9,132 bases of DNA from Methylophilaceae bacterium (GCA_006844635.1 SPJO01000026.1:1-9132), one strand, 5' to 3'. Shown: positions 1 through 7,167, numbered from the stretch's first letter. The notes: generated by a model from the letters alone, not told the origin. Made by a program: numbers and translations.

Positions 1-175
1 TGAGTGGTGTCTGCTCCAAAATGGCATAATCTGCATCTTCTTGCCAGCTTAAACTTTCAGACTCTTGCGTGGGTGCAAAACGGTCTAAGACAAAATGAAT
101 TGGTTTGGTAAGCCAATTTCGCGCATTAAAAAAGTCATGCACTTTGCCCAAAGCACTAAATAACATTTGGCTCAT
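1..175 (-). CDS. Type I secretion membrane-fusion (HlyD-family) adaptor, N-terminal part only
   Basis: The gene runs off the window edge, leaving 58 codons. Its ATG at 175-173 overlaps the TGA stop of the ABC transporter gene (ATGA), so the two are probably translationally coupled. A purine-rich AAGGTGG (complement of 186-192) lies about 10 nt upstream. The visible protein begins MSQMLFSALGKVHDFF and has a soluble, acidic cytoplasmic N-terminus. The segment EDADYAILEQTPL (residues 46-58) resembles the stretch just before the single membrane anchor in type I secretion adaptors, where D/E-AD-x-A-I-L-E-Q-T-P is common. The family role is to link the inner-membrane ABC exporter to an outer-membrane TolC-type channel. 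Anchor and periplasmic domains are outside the window, so identity rests on this short segment and on gene order. Confidence 0.75.
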   Translation of the reverse strand, partial: MSQMLFSALGKVHDFFNARNWLTKPIHFVLDRFAPTQESESLSWQEDADYAILEQTPL

Positions 176-2334
176 AATGCTTTACCCACCTTCCCGGTAC
201 GTAATGCCTCGATCACCTGTGCTTTTGCGCCATCCGCCACAATCTTACCGCCGTCAACCACAATGATTCTGTCAACTAAATCAAACAATGAAGAACGGTG
301 CGTAATCACAACCAATGTTTTTCCAACTGTCGACTGCTTAATCTGTTCTTTAACAAACTCTTCACCAGAATGGTCCATGGCACTCGTCGGTTCATCCAGT
401 AGCAATATGGACGGGTTGTTCATCATGGCACGTGCAATTCCCACACCTTGTCGCTGCCCGCCTGAAAGTGTTTCACCTCTTTCTCCAACTGGCATATCAA
501 AGCCATTTGGATGCAAGTTAACAAAGTCAGCGATGCCACCTACTTTAGCCGCTTGTAATACTTGCGCATCATCTGCATGTGGCGTTGAAATCGCAATATT
601 GTCTCGCAGCGATCCAAAGAATAAATTCGTCTCTTGCTGTACATAGCCAATACTTCTTCTCAGCTCAGCTGGGTCAATTTGCCTAGAATCAATCCCGTCA
701 ATTAGAATAGACCCTGTGGTCGGCTGGTATAGCCCTAAAATCAATTTCTGCAAGGTTGTTTTACCTGAACCCATGCGACCTAAAATAGCAACATGTTCCC
801 CGGCTTTCATTTTGAATGAGATGTTTTTCAGCGCATGTAATTCCGTGCCTGGGTAGTTAAAGCTCACATCTTTGAATTCTATGTCCCCAGCAAAATGACT
901 GCGCGATAAAAAGCTGGTTTCTTCAGGCCGTTCAACAGGCTTATTCATCACTTCATCTAATGAAGTCAGTGCGGTTGTTGCGTTATGATATTGCGTCATT
1001 AAGCCAGCAGACTGTGATACAGGTGACAATGCGCGACCTGCTAGCATCGTACAAGCAATTAAACCACCCATCGTCAACTCGCCCTCAATGACGAGATAAA
1101 CACCCAGCAAGACTGAAGATACGTTAACCAGTTGGCTAATAGCATTTGCCCCATTAGTAATAGAGGCTGATAGCAGTTTTAACTTAGCATTGACCTTGGT
1201 TAAGAATAGCGCGCTCTCTTCCCACTTTCTTTGCATATAGCCTTCAATGCCTAAAGATTTAATCGTTTCAAGTCCCACTAAACTTTCAATCAGAGTGGCA
1301 TTTCTAATCGCACCGGCACGGAACATCGCTTCTGAATGTTCCTGCATTTTGGTTTGCACGCTAAATGAGTAAATTAACAAAATAGTGCCGCCGATCACAA
1401 CGGGCAATACCATGTAAGGATTAATCCAAGCCATGACTACAATAAAAATCAAGGCAAAAGGCATATCGATTAAGGTCGTCACCGTTGCTGACGTAATAAA
1501 ATCTCGAACAGTTTCAAACGCTCTCAAATTTGAGGCAAAAGAACCCGCGGAAGTAGGTCGCATCTCTAAACGCGTGCCTAGCACTTTTTCCATGATGCTC
1601 GATGTCAGTCGAATATCAACACGCTGACTCGCCCAATCAAGGAAGTATGTCCGCATGATGCGTAACGCTAAATCACCCAACACAATGAGCGAAATACCTA
1701 ACACCATAACCCACAAGGTTTCTATCGCACGGTTAGGCACAATACGGTCATACACATTCATCGTAAACAAAGGCATTGATAGCGCAAACATGTTGATTAA
1801 GAATGCAGCCAGCATAATGTCGCGATAGATACGCTTATTTTCTGAGATTACCCCCCAAAACCAATGCTTTAGTTGCTTCTTGTTTGTTGAAGGCGCGCGC
1901 TTGTCAAAGGTGAACTTCGGATTAGCGACAATCACAAAACCAGCATAACGTTGCTCAAGCTCTTCGCGTGATAGTGACACTTCCGCTTCACCCAGTTCCG
2001 GGAATAATACTTTGGCATTTTCTCTAGCCTCATCCCAACCAAGAAAAAGACAAGCTTCTTCATCTTGCAATAGCAGAATGGATGGCGCAAACTCAGCTCG
2101 AATTGCGCTTAATGGCTTCTTCAGTACCTTAGCTGTTAAATTGGCTCGGTTAGCAGCACGCTTTACGAGACTGGGGGTCATTCGCCCTTGGCTTAATGGT
2201 AATCCAGCTGACAAAGCGTCTTTAGATATCGCCACACCACGCATGCGGCATAGCAAATGCAGGCTCTCCAGCAAGCTATCCGCTGATTGATGTTCTACTT
2301 TTGCTGTTTGTAATTTTTCTGCTAAATTTTCCAT
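172..2334 (-). CDS. Type I secretion ABC transporter, permease-ATPase fusion (LapB/RtxB type)
   Basis: This 720-residue inner-membrane exporter would drive one-step ATP-powered export of a large unfolded protein through a type I system. Residues about 15-140 form a C39-like domain. It lacks the catalytic Cys of true C39 peptidases (SADSLLESL where the Cys motif would be), so it should bind substrate rather than cleave a leader. Residues about 165-450 are the six-helix membrane domain. Residues 484-720 are the ATPase: Walker A GRMGSGKTT 519-527, Q-loop Gln566/567, signature LSGGQ 623-627, Walker B ILLLDE 643-648, H-loop His679. All key residues are intact. Length matches the LapB/LssB-like subfamily (about 710-730). 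The first ATG lacks a convincing Shine-Dalgarno, but the next Met is inside the C39-like domain, so the start is kept. The adaptor gene follows directly. No substrate gene is visible in the window. Confidence 0.93.
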   Translation of the reverse strand: MENLAEKLQTAKVEHQSADSLLESLHLLCRMRGVAISKDALSAGLPLSQGRMTPSLVKRAANRANLTAKVLKKPLSAIRAEFAPSILLLQDEEACLFLGWDEARENAKVLFPELGEAEVSLSREELEQRYAGFVIVANPKFTFDKRAPSTNKKQLKHWFWGVISENKRIYRDIMLAAFLINMFALSMPLFTMNVYDRIVPNRAIETLWVMVLGISLIVLGDLALRIMRTYFLDWASQRVDIRLTSSIMEKVLGTRLEMRPTSAGSFASNLRAFETVRDFITSATVTTLIDMPFALIFIVVMAWINPYMVLPVVIGGTILLIYSFSVQTKMQEHSEAMFRAGAIRNATLIESLVGLETIKSLGIEGYMQRKWEESALFLTKVNAKLKLLSASITNGANAISQLVNVSSVLLGVYLVIEGELTMGGLIACTMLAGRALSPVSQSAGLMTQYHNATTALTSLDEVMNKPVERPEETSFLSRSHFAGDIEFKDVSFNYPGTELHALKNISFKMKAGEHVAILGRMGSGKTTLQKLILGLYQPTTGSILIDGIDSRQIDPAELRRSIGYVQQETNLFFGSLRDNIAISTPHADDAQVLQAAKVGGIADFVNLHPNGFDMPVGERGETLSGGQRQGVGIARAMMNNPSILLLDEPTSAMDHSGEEFVKEQIKQSTVGKTLVVITHRSSLFDLVDRIIVVDGGKIVADGAKAQVIEALRTGKVGKAL

Positions 2335-2440
2335 ATATGCATTGTGCTTAACTTAAGTCTGACCATAGCACAAGATCAATCAATATTTAGTTAATATACA
2401 ATATTTTACAGTCCACTTTACATCTAAATTCGACAATAAG

Positions 2441-2454
2441 AGGTGTAAACACCT
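2441..2454. promoter_or_regulatory. Perfect inverted repeat upstream of the secretion operon (candidate operator)
   Basis: AGGTGT-AA-ACACCT has two 6-bp arms and a 2-nt centre, about 107 bp upstream of the ABC transporter ATG. It lies in the gene-free stretch 2335-2600. That stretch also holds a weaker TTCAT-CGA-ATGAA repeat at 2460-2472 and no open frame or RNA gene I can support. The size and symmetry fit a dimeric regulator site, but no regulator is assigned and chance cannot be excluded. Confidence 0.35.
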
Positions 2455-2600
2455 ATATATTCATCGAATGAAGAAAAAAAACGTTGTAATCATGCAAATT
2501 TTGATCATTTTCTTAACAGAAATGTATGCAAAGACTATGCCACATGGAGAATCGGCAAGGTGATTAGAACTATTGGAGTTGTATTACAAATGAGGGAGGA

Positions 2601-2674
2601 TGGAGGCGCGAGCCGGAGTCGAACCGGCCTAAATGGCTTTGCAGGCCACGGCATAACCGCTTTGCTATCGCGCC
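2601..2674 (-). tRNA. tRNA-Cys (GCA)
   Basis: This 74-nt cloverleaf is read on the minus strand. The acceptor stem pairs GGCGCGA with TCGCGCC, followed by the discriminator T and an encoded CCA (complement of 2601-2603). The D-arm contains AGCGGTTATGCC. The anticodon loop CTGCAAA gives GCA, hence Cys. The T-arm has GGTTCGACTCC. The sequence is close to E. coli cysT. It lies 83 nt downstream of tRNA-Gly, the order seen after uvrC-pgsA in many proteobacteria. No tRNA-Leu follows it here, unlike in E. coli. Confidence 0.97.
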
Positions 2675-2685
2675 TTCGTAACACT

Positions 2686-2703
2686 TAAGGCTATTAAGCC
2701 TTA
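2686..2703 (-). other. Short hairpin between tRNA-Gly and tRNA-Cys
   Basis: TAAGGCT-ATTA-AGCCTTA forms a perfect 7-bp stem with a 4-nt loop, 12 nt before the 5' end of tRNA-Cys in transcript order. No T-run follows in the minus direction, so a terminator is unlikely. It could mark a processing site in a Gly-Cys tRNA precursor. Confidence 0.4.
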
Positions 2704-2712
2704 CTTTAAACT

Positions 2713-2750
2713 AAAACGGGGACATCAGCATCAGCTAAAATCCCCGTTTT
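2713..2750 (-). terminator. Hairpin after tRNA-Gly, possible terminator or precursor-processing structure
   Basis: AAAACGGGGA (2713-2722) and TCCCCGTTTT (2741-2750) are perfect 10-bp arms around an 18-nt loop. In the minus direction the stem ends in UUUU, 7 nt past the encoded CCA end of tRNA-Gly, so it can be read as a weak rho-independent terminator or attenuator before tRNA-Cys. The arms are symmetric and would also work on the plus strand. The long loop and short U-tract make termination only partly convincing. Confidence 0.5.
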
Positions 2751-2757
2751 CTTAATC

Positions 2758-2833
2758 TGGAGCGGGAAACGAGGCTCGAACTCGCGACCTCAACCTTGGC
2801 AAGGTTGCGCTCTACCAGCTGAGCTATTCCCGC
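2758..2833 (-). tRNA. tRNA-Gly (GCC)
   Basis: This 76-nt cloverleaf is read on the minus strand. The acceptor arm pairs GCGGGAA with TTCCCGC, then T and an encoded CCA (complement of 2758-2760). The D-loop is AGCTCAGCTGGTAGAGC. The anticodon loop TTGCCAA gives GCC, hence Gly. The T-arm has GAGTTCGAGCCTC. It is the first tRNA after its own promoter and precedes tRNA-Cys, the conserved neighbourhood downstream of pgsA. Confidence 0.98.
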
Positions 2834-2847
2834 GTTAAGAAGCGAGC

Positions 2848-2875
2848 ATTTTATCGACTTTAAAATTGATGTCAA
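2848..2875 (-). promoter_or_regulatory. Sigma-70 promoter of the tRNA-Gly/tRNA-Cys unit
   Basis: On the minus strand, TTGACA (complement of 2870-2875, a perfect -35) is followed after 16 nt by TAAAAT (complement of 2848-2853, 5/6 match to -10). A GC-rich discriminator GCTCGC comes next, which is typical of stable-RNA promoters under stringent control. Initiation near 2840 would place the start just ahead of the mature tRNA-Gly at 2833. The tRNAs therefore need not depend on readthrough from pgsA. Confidence 0.82.
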
Positions 2876-2930
2876 GAGCCAAGCACACCTTTTTCTAACA
2901 TCCCTAACAAAAATTTTTTTCAAGAATGCG

Positions 2931-3521
2931 TCAATCTAATGAATCTTTTATGATTGGCCATGCGGCTTTCAAATAGTAAGCCATTGATACTAAGGTTAAT
3001 ATTGCCGCAATATAGATCAGAATAGTGCCAATAAGCGCCGTATTAAAGCTACCAATCTTATCAAAATACAGCAACATAAAAATTGCCAACATTTGTGCTG
3101 CGGTTTTAATTTTACCAATCATTGCGACCGCAACATTGCTCCGCTTTCCAATGCTCGCCATCCACTCTCTTAAGGCGCTAATAGCGATTTCTCGGCCAAT
3201 AATAATCAGCGAAACCACTGCGCCAACACGGTCAAATTCGACCAAAACAATTAATGCCGCCGCGACCATCAACTTATCGGCAACTGGGTCTAAAAAGGCA
3301 CCAAAGCCACTGGTTTGATTATACTTCCGCGCCCAATAACCATCCAACCAATCCGTAAACGATGCTAAAGCAAACACCCCTGCTGCAATCAGATTTAAGG
3401 TGTGCGTTGGTTTCATGCCTAGCTCAAATAAATTATGTGGGATATAAAATATCCCAACAAACACTGGGATAAGTGCAATTCTAAGCATGGTTAAAACATT
3501 GGGAACATTCCAAAACATCAT
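2931..3521 (-). CDS. pgsA: CDP-diacylglycerol--glycerol-3-phosphate 3-phosphatidyltransferase
   Basis: This integral inner-membrane enzyme makes phosphatidylglycerol-phosphate from CDP-diacylglycerol and sn-glycerol 3-phosphate, the committed step to phosphatidylglycerol and cardiolipin. The 196 residues match the family length. The CDP-alcohol phosphotransferase signature is complete: Asp57, Asp60, Gly61, Ala64, Arg65, Gly74, Asp78, Asp82 with the expected spacing. The N-terminus WNVPNVLTMLRIALIPVF matches the conserved opening of PgsA, and hydrophobic helices fill the rest. It starts 22 nt after the uvrC stop on the same strand, so the two are probably cotranscribed. Two consecutive ATG codons (3521 and 3518) are both possible starts, and the ribosome site is weak. 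Identity is secure. Confidence 0.97.
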   Translation of the reverse strand: MMFWNVPNVLTMLRIALIPVFVGIFYIPHNLFELGMKPTHTLNLIAAGVFALASFTDWLDGYWARKYNQTSGFGAFLDPVADKLMVAAALIVLVEFDRVGAVVSLIIIGREIAISALREWMASIGKRSNVAVAMIGKIKTAAQMLAIFMLLYFDKIGSFNTALIGTILIYIAAILTLVSMAYYLKAAWPIIKDSLD

Positions 3522-3543
3522 TCATACTGCTTTCAAAAAAACA

Positions 3544-5343
3544 TTAGTGAAACTGCGCATAGACTTTCTCTGCTAAAGATAAACTAATGCCATCCACTTG
3601 CGCAAGCTCGTCTATGCTAGCATTTTTTACCCCATCTAAGCCACCAAATCGCGTTAATAAAGCTTTACGACGTTTTGCACCAATTCCTTCCATATCTTCT
3701 AAACTGGAGGTAACGCGTGCTTTCGCTCGTTTCGCACGATGACCTGTAATCGCAAAGCGGTGGGACTCATCTCGGATTTGTTGCAGTAGGTGCAGCCCTC
3801 GGTTATCACTTTCCAAATTTAAAAGCTCTCCTGTGTCTGAAAAGATCATTGTTTCTAGACCAGGTTTACGCTCTTCCCCTTTGGCAATACCAACCAGCAA
3901 AATATCTTCCAGCCCTACTTCTTGCATCACCTCAATCGCAACGCCTAGCTGCCCTTTGCCGCCGTCAATAAACACCAAGTCCGGCCTTACACCCTCTCCT
4001 GCAGCGACTTTCTTGTATCGACGGGTTAGCACATTACGCATGGCTGCATAATCATCACCTGGCGTGATTCCGGTGATGTTATAACGCCGATATTCACTAT
4101 TTTGCATATCCCCTTTATCAAACACCACGCAACTACCAACGGTTGCCTCGCCCATGGTATGGCTAATATCGAAACACTCAATCCGTTCAACTGTATCAGA
4201 CAAATTAAGCGCTTGCCGTAACGCCTGTAATTTTGCCTGTTGATTTGCAGACGTTGCGGCACGTTGCCCTAGCGCTAATTCAGCATTTGTTTGTGCCATT
4301 TTCAACCAAACGCGTTTATCGCCAACGGCTTTGGTAACCACCCGAATCTTACGCTCCGATTGCTCGCTTAACACATCTGCAAACCCTGCCGCATCAATAT
4401 CAACACTGCACACAATCAGTGGCGGTGTATTGGGTGCCTTATAATGCTGCGTCAAAAAGGCTTCTAGCGTCTCACTCAATGTCGCATCTTGACTGTTTTT
4501 AGGAAAATAACTCTTATCACCTAAATGCCGCCCACCTCTAATCATTACGAGATTAATACAGTGCTGTCCTTGTAAAGCAGCACAAGCAATCACATCAGCA
4601 TCAGAAACACTAAAGTCACTCACAAACTGTTTGGCTTGCACTTGTCGTAATGCTTGCATTCGGTCCCTGAAAACAGCTGCTGACTCATACTCCAACGCCT
4701 CTGCAGCAACATTCATCTTATCGCCTAAGGCATTCAACACTTCATTCGTTTTCCCCTGTAAAAACATCGCTGCATGGTCGACATCATGCGCATAATCATC
4801 CGTTGAAATATAGTCGACACAAGGCGCCGTGCAGCGTTGAATTTGATACTGTAAACAGGGTCTAGAGCGGTTAGAAAAAACCGAGTTTTCACAAGTCCTA
4901 AGTTTAAATACCTTTTGCAACAACTGAATACTCTCTCGCACTGCAGTCGCACTTGGAAACGGCCCAAAATATTGCGTACCTTTTTTTTGTGCACCTCGGT
5001 GAAAGACCAACCGTGGATAAGCATCACCGGTTAATGCAATATGCGGATATGACTTATCATCGCGAAACAACACGTTATAACGCGGCATCATGCTCTTAAT
5101 CAGGTTATTCTCTAACAACAAGGCTTCCGCCTCTGTGCGGGTCACAGTTGTCTCAATACTTGCAATCTGTGACACCATCATTCGCGTTCTGGCACTTGGC
5201 AAATTTTTATTAAAATAGCTTGAAACACGTTTTTTCAAGTCTTTGGCTTTTCCCACATAAATAACGACGTCTTCCGCATTTTTCATACGGTAAACACCAG
5301 GTAAATTAGGCAGGTTTTTTAAAATGGGTTTTGGGTCGAACAT
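3544..5343 (-). CDS. uvrC: UvrABC excision nuclease subunit C
   Basis: UvrC makes the 3' and 5' incisions around bulky DNA lesions in nucleotide excision repair, acting with UvrA and UvrB in the cytoplasm. The 599 residues compare with 610 in E. coli. Residues about 13-92 are the GIY-YIG nuclease (GVY 16-18, YVG 29-31, Arg39). Cys151, 163, 171 and 175 have the 12/8/4 spacing of the E. coli [4Fe-4S] ligands. A UVR (UvrB-contact) segment lies near 196-232. The RNase H-like 5' nuclease follows, with probable acidic residues Asp392 (FDISH), Asp431 and Asp460 (VFIDGGKGQ) and His528 (RDESHRFA). A tandem helix-hairpin-helix DNA-binding domain ends the protein (about 548-599). No key residue is missing. 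The ATG at 5343 puts the GIY motif at the usual distance, although no strong Shine-Dalgarno precedes it. pgsA follows. Confidence 0.98.
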   Translation of the reverse strand: MFDPKPILKNLPNLPGVYRMKNAEDVVIYVGKAKDLKKRVSSYFNKNLPSARTRMMVSQIASIETTVTRTEAEALLLENNLIKSMMPRYNVLFRDDKSYPHIALTGDAYPRLVFHRGAQKKGTQYFGPFPSATAVRESIQLLQKVFKLRTCENSVFSNRSRPCLQYQIQRCTAPCVDYISTDDYAHDVDHAAMFLQGKTNEVLNALGDKMNVAAEALEYESAAVFRDRMQALRQVQAKQFVSDFSVSDADVIACAALQGQHCINLVMIRGGRHLGDKSYFPKNSQDATLSETLEAFLTQHYKAPNTPPLIVCSVDIDAAGFADVLSEQSERKIRVVTKAVGDKRVWLKMAQTNAELALGQRAATSANQQAKLQALRQALNLSDTVERIECFDISHTMGEATVGSCVVFDKGDMQNSEYRRYNITGITPGDDYAAMRNVLTRRYKKVAAGEGVRPDLVFIDGGKGQLGVAIEVMQEVGLEDILLVGIAKGEERKPGLETMIFSDTGELLNLESDNRGLHLLQQIRDESHRFAITGHRAKRAKARVTSSLEDMEGIGAKRRKALLTRFGGLDGVKNASIDELAQVDGISLSLAEKVYAQFH

Positions 5344-5503
5344 GGATTAATTTTAACAGCTTATCTAACAATCACTTTTTACAATACCAAACAGCATCAC
5401 TACCTATTACTGTCAATGAACACACATTGCCAACAATGTCACAAAACTGTAACAGAAAATAAAACTAGATTCGTTTATATTTGTCGAAAACATGATGCAT
5501 AAC

Positions 5504-5510
5504 AGGGGAT
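5504..5510 (+). promoter_or_regulatory. Ribosome-binding site that fixes the start of the small gene at 5516
   Basis: AGGGGAT is 5 nt before the ATG at 5516. The upstream in-frame ATG pair at 5492/5495 has only AT-rich sequence before it, so translation most likely begins at 5516. A weak possible promoter lies further upstream: TTGCCA 5427-5432, 17 nt, TAACAG 5450-5455. Confidence 0.65.
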
Positions 5511-5515
5511 GTAAA

Positions 5516-5740
5516 ATGGCTTCAAAAACAAGTAACTATAAAGCGCAAGCAAAAAAGCTTACTGGCAAAGAAAGAGAGCGTGTACTTTCTCGTATGTCAG
5601 GAAAGTTGCCTAAACGCTTTATCAACGACAAATTATCAGAGAATGAAGCAATTGCGATTCAACTCGAGTTAGAAGATGAGCAGCTATCAGAATGGAGAGG
5701 GAAAATTTCCAAGCTGCGCAAAAATGAGAATAAAAAATAA
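5516..5740 (+). CDS. Small, highly charged protein of unknown function next to an orphan ParA
   Basis: I do not recognise this family. From the ATG at 5516 it has 74 residues. It has no signal peptide, membrane segment or Cys, so it should be cytoplasmic. Charge is in blocks: a basic N-terminal part (Lys/Arg-rich, MASKTSNYKAQAKK then GKERERVLSR), an acidic centre (ELEDEQLSE) and a Lys-rich end (KLRKNENKK). Much of it looks helical, and NEAIAIQLELEDEQ could form a short amphipathic or coiled helix. It lies 55 nt upstream of the ParA-like gene, in the same orientation. ParA-family ATPases are often encoded beside a small partner with a basic N-terminal peptide that stimulates ATPase activity, so a partner or adaptor role is a reasonable inference. 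A nucleic-acid-binding role is also possible. Confidence 0.75.
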   Translation: MASKTSNYKAQAKKLTGKERERVLSRMSGKLPKRFINDKLSENEAIAIQLELEDEQLSEWRGKISKLRKNENKK

Positions 5741-5795
5741 GTATTTACTTTATACTGCTTGTTCTTGACCAAAAAGACTTCACGCAGGAGACGCA

Positions 5796-6434
5796 ATGAA
5801 GAAAGTGTTAATCGCTAACCCCAAGGGTGGTAGCGGAAAAACCACATTAGCAACGAACCTAGCTGGTTATTTTGCCAGTCAAAAGCGCGATGTTTACTTG
5901 TTAGATTTAGACAAGCAGCAATCTAGTGCTAGCTGGCTTGCACGTCGATCAGGCGAACTACCAAAAATTAAAAAGCTTAGCAGTTTAAGTGCAGCTGCTA
6001 AGAAAAAAAATGTAGACTTTATTGTGATTGACTCGCCTGCCGGGCTGCGAGGTGACAAGCTAAAAGCCCTCATCAAAGAAGCAGACTGGGTGGTCGTACC
6101 CATGCAAGCTTCAATTTACGACAGAGCGGCTACACAAGACTTTATTGATCGACTAAAAGACGAGAAAGCCGTTCGTAAAGAACGTACTTTTGTCGCGATG
6201 CTCGGTATGCGCATTAATAGTCGTACGAAAGCGACGGAACACCTGGAACAATTTCTGGACGAAAGTGGCTTCCCATCCATCGGGACACTACGTGATGCAC
6301 AGGTTTATGCGCACTCGGCAGAAGAAGGCAGCAGCATCTTTGACATGCCGTTATATCGCGTTAAAAAAGATATTGAGCAATGGATTCCACTGCTCTCTTG
6401 GTTAAGGGTGCAAGGCAAGAAAAGCAAACGCTAG
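5796..6434 (+). CDS. Orphan ParA/MinD-superfamily P-loop ATPase
   Basis: This 212-residue cytoplasmic ATPase belongs to the group that moves or positions plasmids, chromosomes or protein complexes by cycling on DNA or membrane. It has the deviant Walker A motif KGGSGKTT at 10-17 with signature Lys10 and catalytic Lys15. Walker A' is DLDKQ at 37-41 and Walker B is IVIDSPAG at 76-83. AGGAG (5786-5790) lies 5 nt before the ATG, so the start is firm. It lacks the N-terminal helix-turn-helix extension of large plasmid ParA proteins and has no ParB gene or parS sites in view. It is also far from an origin-type gene set, so it is not the chromosomal parAB pair. The C-terminus is basic (VQGKKSKR), perhaps for DNA contact. 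The charged gene upstream is the obvious partner candidate. A TATACT at 5751-5756 might give it its own promoter, but no -35 is clear. Cargo is unknown. Confidence 0.9.
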   Translation: MKKVLIANPKGGSGKTTLATNLAGYFASQKRDVYLLDLDKQQSSASWLARRSGELPKIKKLSSLSAAAKKKNVDFIVIDSPAGLRGDKLKALIKEADWVVVPMQASIYDRAATQDFIDRLKDEKAVRKERTFVAMLGMRINSRTKATEHLEQFLDESGFPSIGTLRDAQVYAHSAEEGSSIFDMPLYRVKKDIEQWIPLLSWLRVQGKKSKR

Positions 6435-6458
6435 TCTAGTGGCGCATTATTGCCAAAA

Positions 6459-7088
6459 CTAATGATGATGGCCGTGGTGATTGCCTATATCTTTACCGTT
6501 AACCCCCACAACTATATTTTTAATCAAATTAATCGTGCCAACGAGTAACAGCAAAGCAATGCACAGCGATAGCACTGCATCAATCGGTAGCCAGCCAGTA
6601 AAATAAATGACAATACCGGCCAATAACGCAGCAAGAGAACCTAAAACATCTCCAGCAACATGCAAAAGTGCTGCTTGGTGATTTAAGCCCTTGTTACCTT
6701 CGTGTTGGTGCAATAACTTCACAACCACTAAATTAATGATTAAACCAACAAGTGCAATTCCCATTACATAAGCACTGGCGACTGGCCTTGGGTGATTAAA
6801 TCGATCAATCGCTTCTACAGCAATCCAGCCAACAACTAACAGCATCAATATCGCATTCACACTTGAAACAAGTAGTTCCATCCGGTTGCGGTTAAGCGTT
6901 CTACGCGCAGCGATGGCTGCCAAGCCTAACGCAAATACATCTGATAGCATGTGCCAAGCATCACTGAGTAAAGCTAATGATTGTGTCCAAATCCCGCCAA
7001 ATAATTCAATGACAGCAAAAGCAAGCGTTAATAAGAATGGAATCACAAATGGGTTCTTTTTTTGTATAGACATCTCATCACCAAACAT
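6459..7088 (-). CDS. Short cation diffusion facilitator (Zn/Co/Cd efflux type) without C-terminal domain
   Basis: CDF proteins export divalent metals such as Zn2+ in exchange for protons across the inner membrane. This one has about six predicted helices. It carries both halves of the transport site in HxxxD form: His46/Asp50 in helix 2 (SDAWHMLSD) and His143/Asp147 in helix 5 (HVAGDVLGS). The His-Asp pattern is typical of zinc-preferring members. At 209 residues it is much shorter than the usual 300, and it ends just after helix 6 with a His-rich tail (NHHGHHH). The cytoplasmic ferredoxin-like metal-sensing domain is absent. No frameshifted remainder is visible, because the convergent ParA gene ends 24 nt beyond the stop. 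A second in-frame ATG at 7073 (MSIQKKNPF) has GGTGA 4 nt upstream and may be the true start. Metal specificity is not provable from sequence. Confidence 0.88.
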   Translation of the reverse strand: MFGDEMSIQKKNPFVIPFLLTLAFAVIELFGGIWTQSLALLSDAWHMLSDVFALGLAAIAARRTLNRNRMELLVSSVNAILMLLVVGWIAVEAIDRFNHPRPVASAYVMGIALVGLIINLVVVKLLHQHEGNKGLNHQAALLHVAGDVLGSLAALLAGIVIYFTGWLPIDAVLSLCIALLLLVGTINLIKNIVVGVNGKDIGNHHGHHH

Positions 7089-7123
7089 TCAGTCATGCTA
7101 ACCCATTGCATGTATAAAAACCA

Positions 7124-7152
7124 ATAAAAAAAGCAGCGTTTAAACGCTGCTT
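7124..7152 (-). terminator. Rho-independent terminator of the EF-hand gene
   Basis: A perfect palindrome at 7131-7152 gives arms AAGCAGCG and CGCTGCTT around a TTTAAA centre. In the minus direction it runs into a T-tract (complement of 7126-7132). It begins 16 nt past the TAG stop of the gene at 7168-7470, the textbook position. It also separates that gene from the CDF gene on the same strand. Confidence 0.88.
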
Positions 7153-7167
7153 CTTACTCACCTAAAG

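Noticed and set aside
167..646. 159-codon plus-strand open frame
   Set aside because: It is antisense to the ATPase domain of the ABC transporter, whose motifs are intact on the minus strand.
2501..2600. Search for a tRNA-Leu after tRNA-Cys, as in E. coli
   Set aside because: No T-arm GTTCGA motif, anticodon arm or acceptor pairing was found in this stretch on the minus strand.
2735..2923. 62-codon minus-strand open frame
   Set aside because: It runs through tRNA-Gly and its promoter; the apparent protein is tRNA sequence read as codons.
5741..5795. TTGACC at 5765-5770 as a -35 box for the ParA gene
   Set aside because: The matching -10 would fall on the ribosome site and start codon region, which leaves no room for a leader.
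5796..6434. ParA considered as the chromosomal parA of a parAB-parS system
   Set aside because: No parB, no parS-like palindromes and no origin-proximal genes nearby; it has a short N-terminus and a charged small gene instead.
6435..6458. Possible terminator between the convergent ParA and CDF genes
   Set aside because: Only short imperfect complementarity around GGCGC/TGCC and no T-run.
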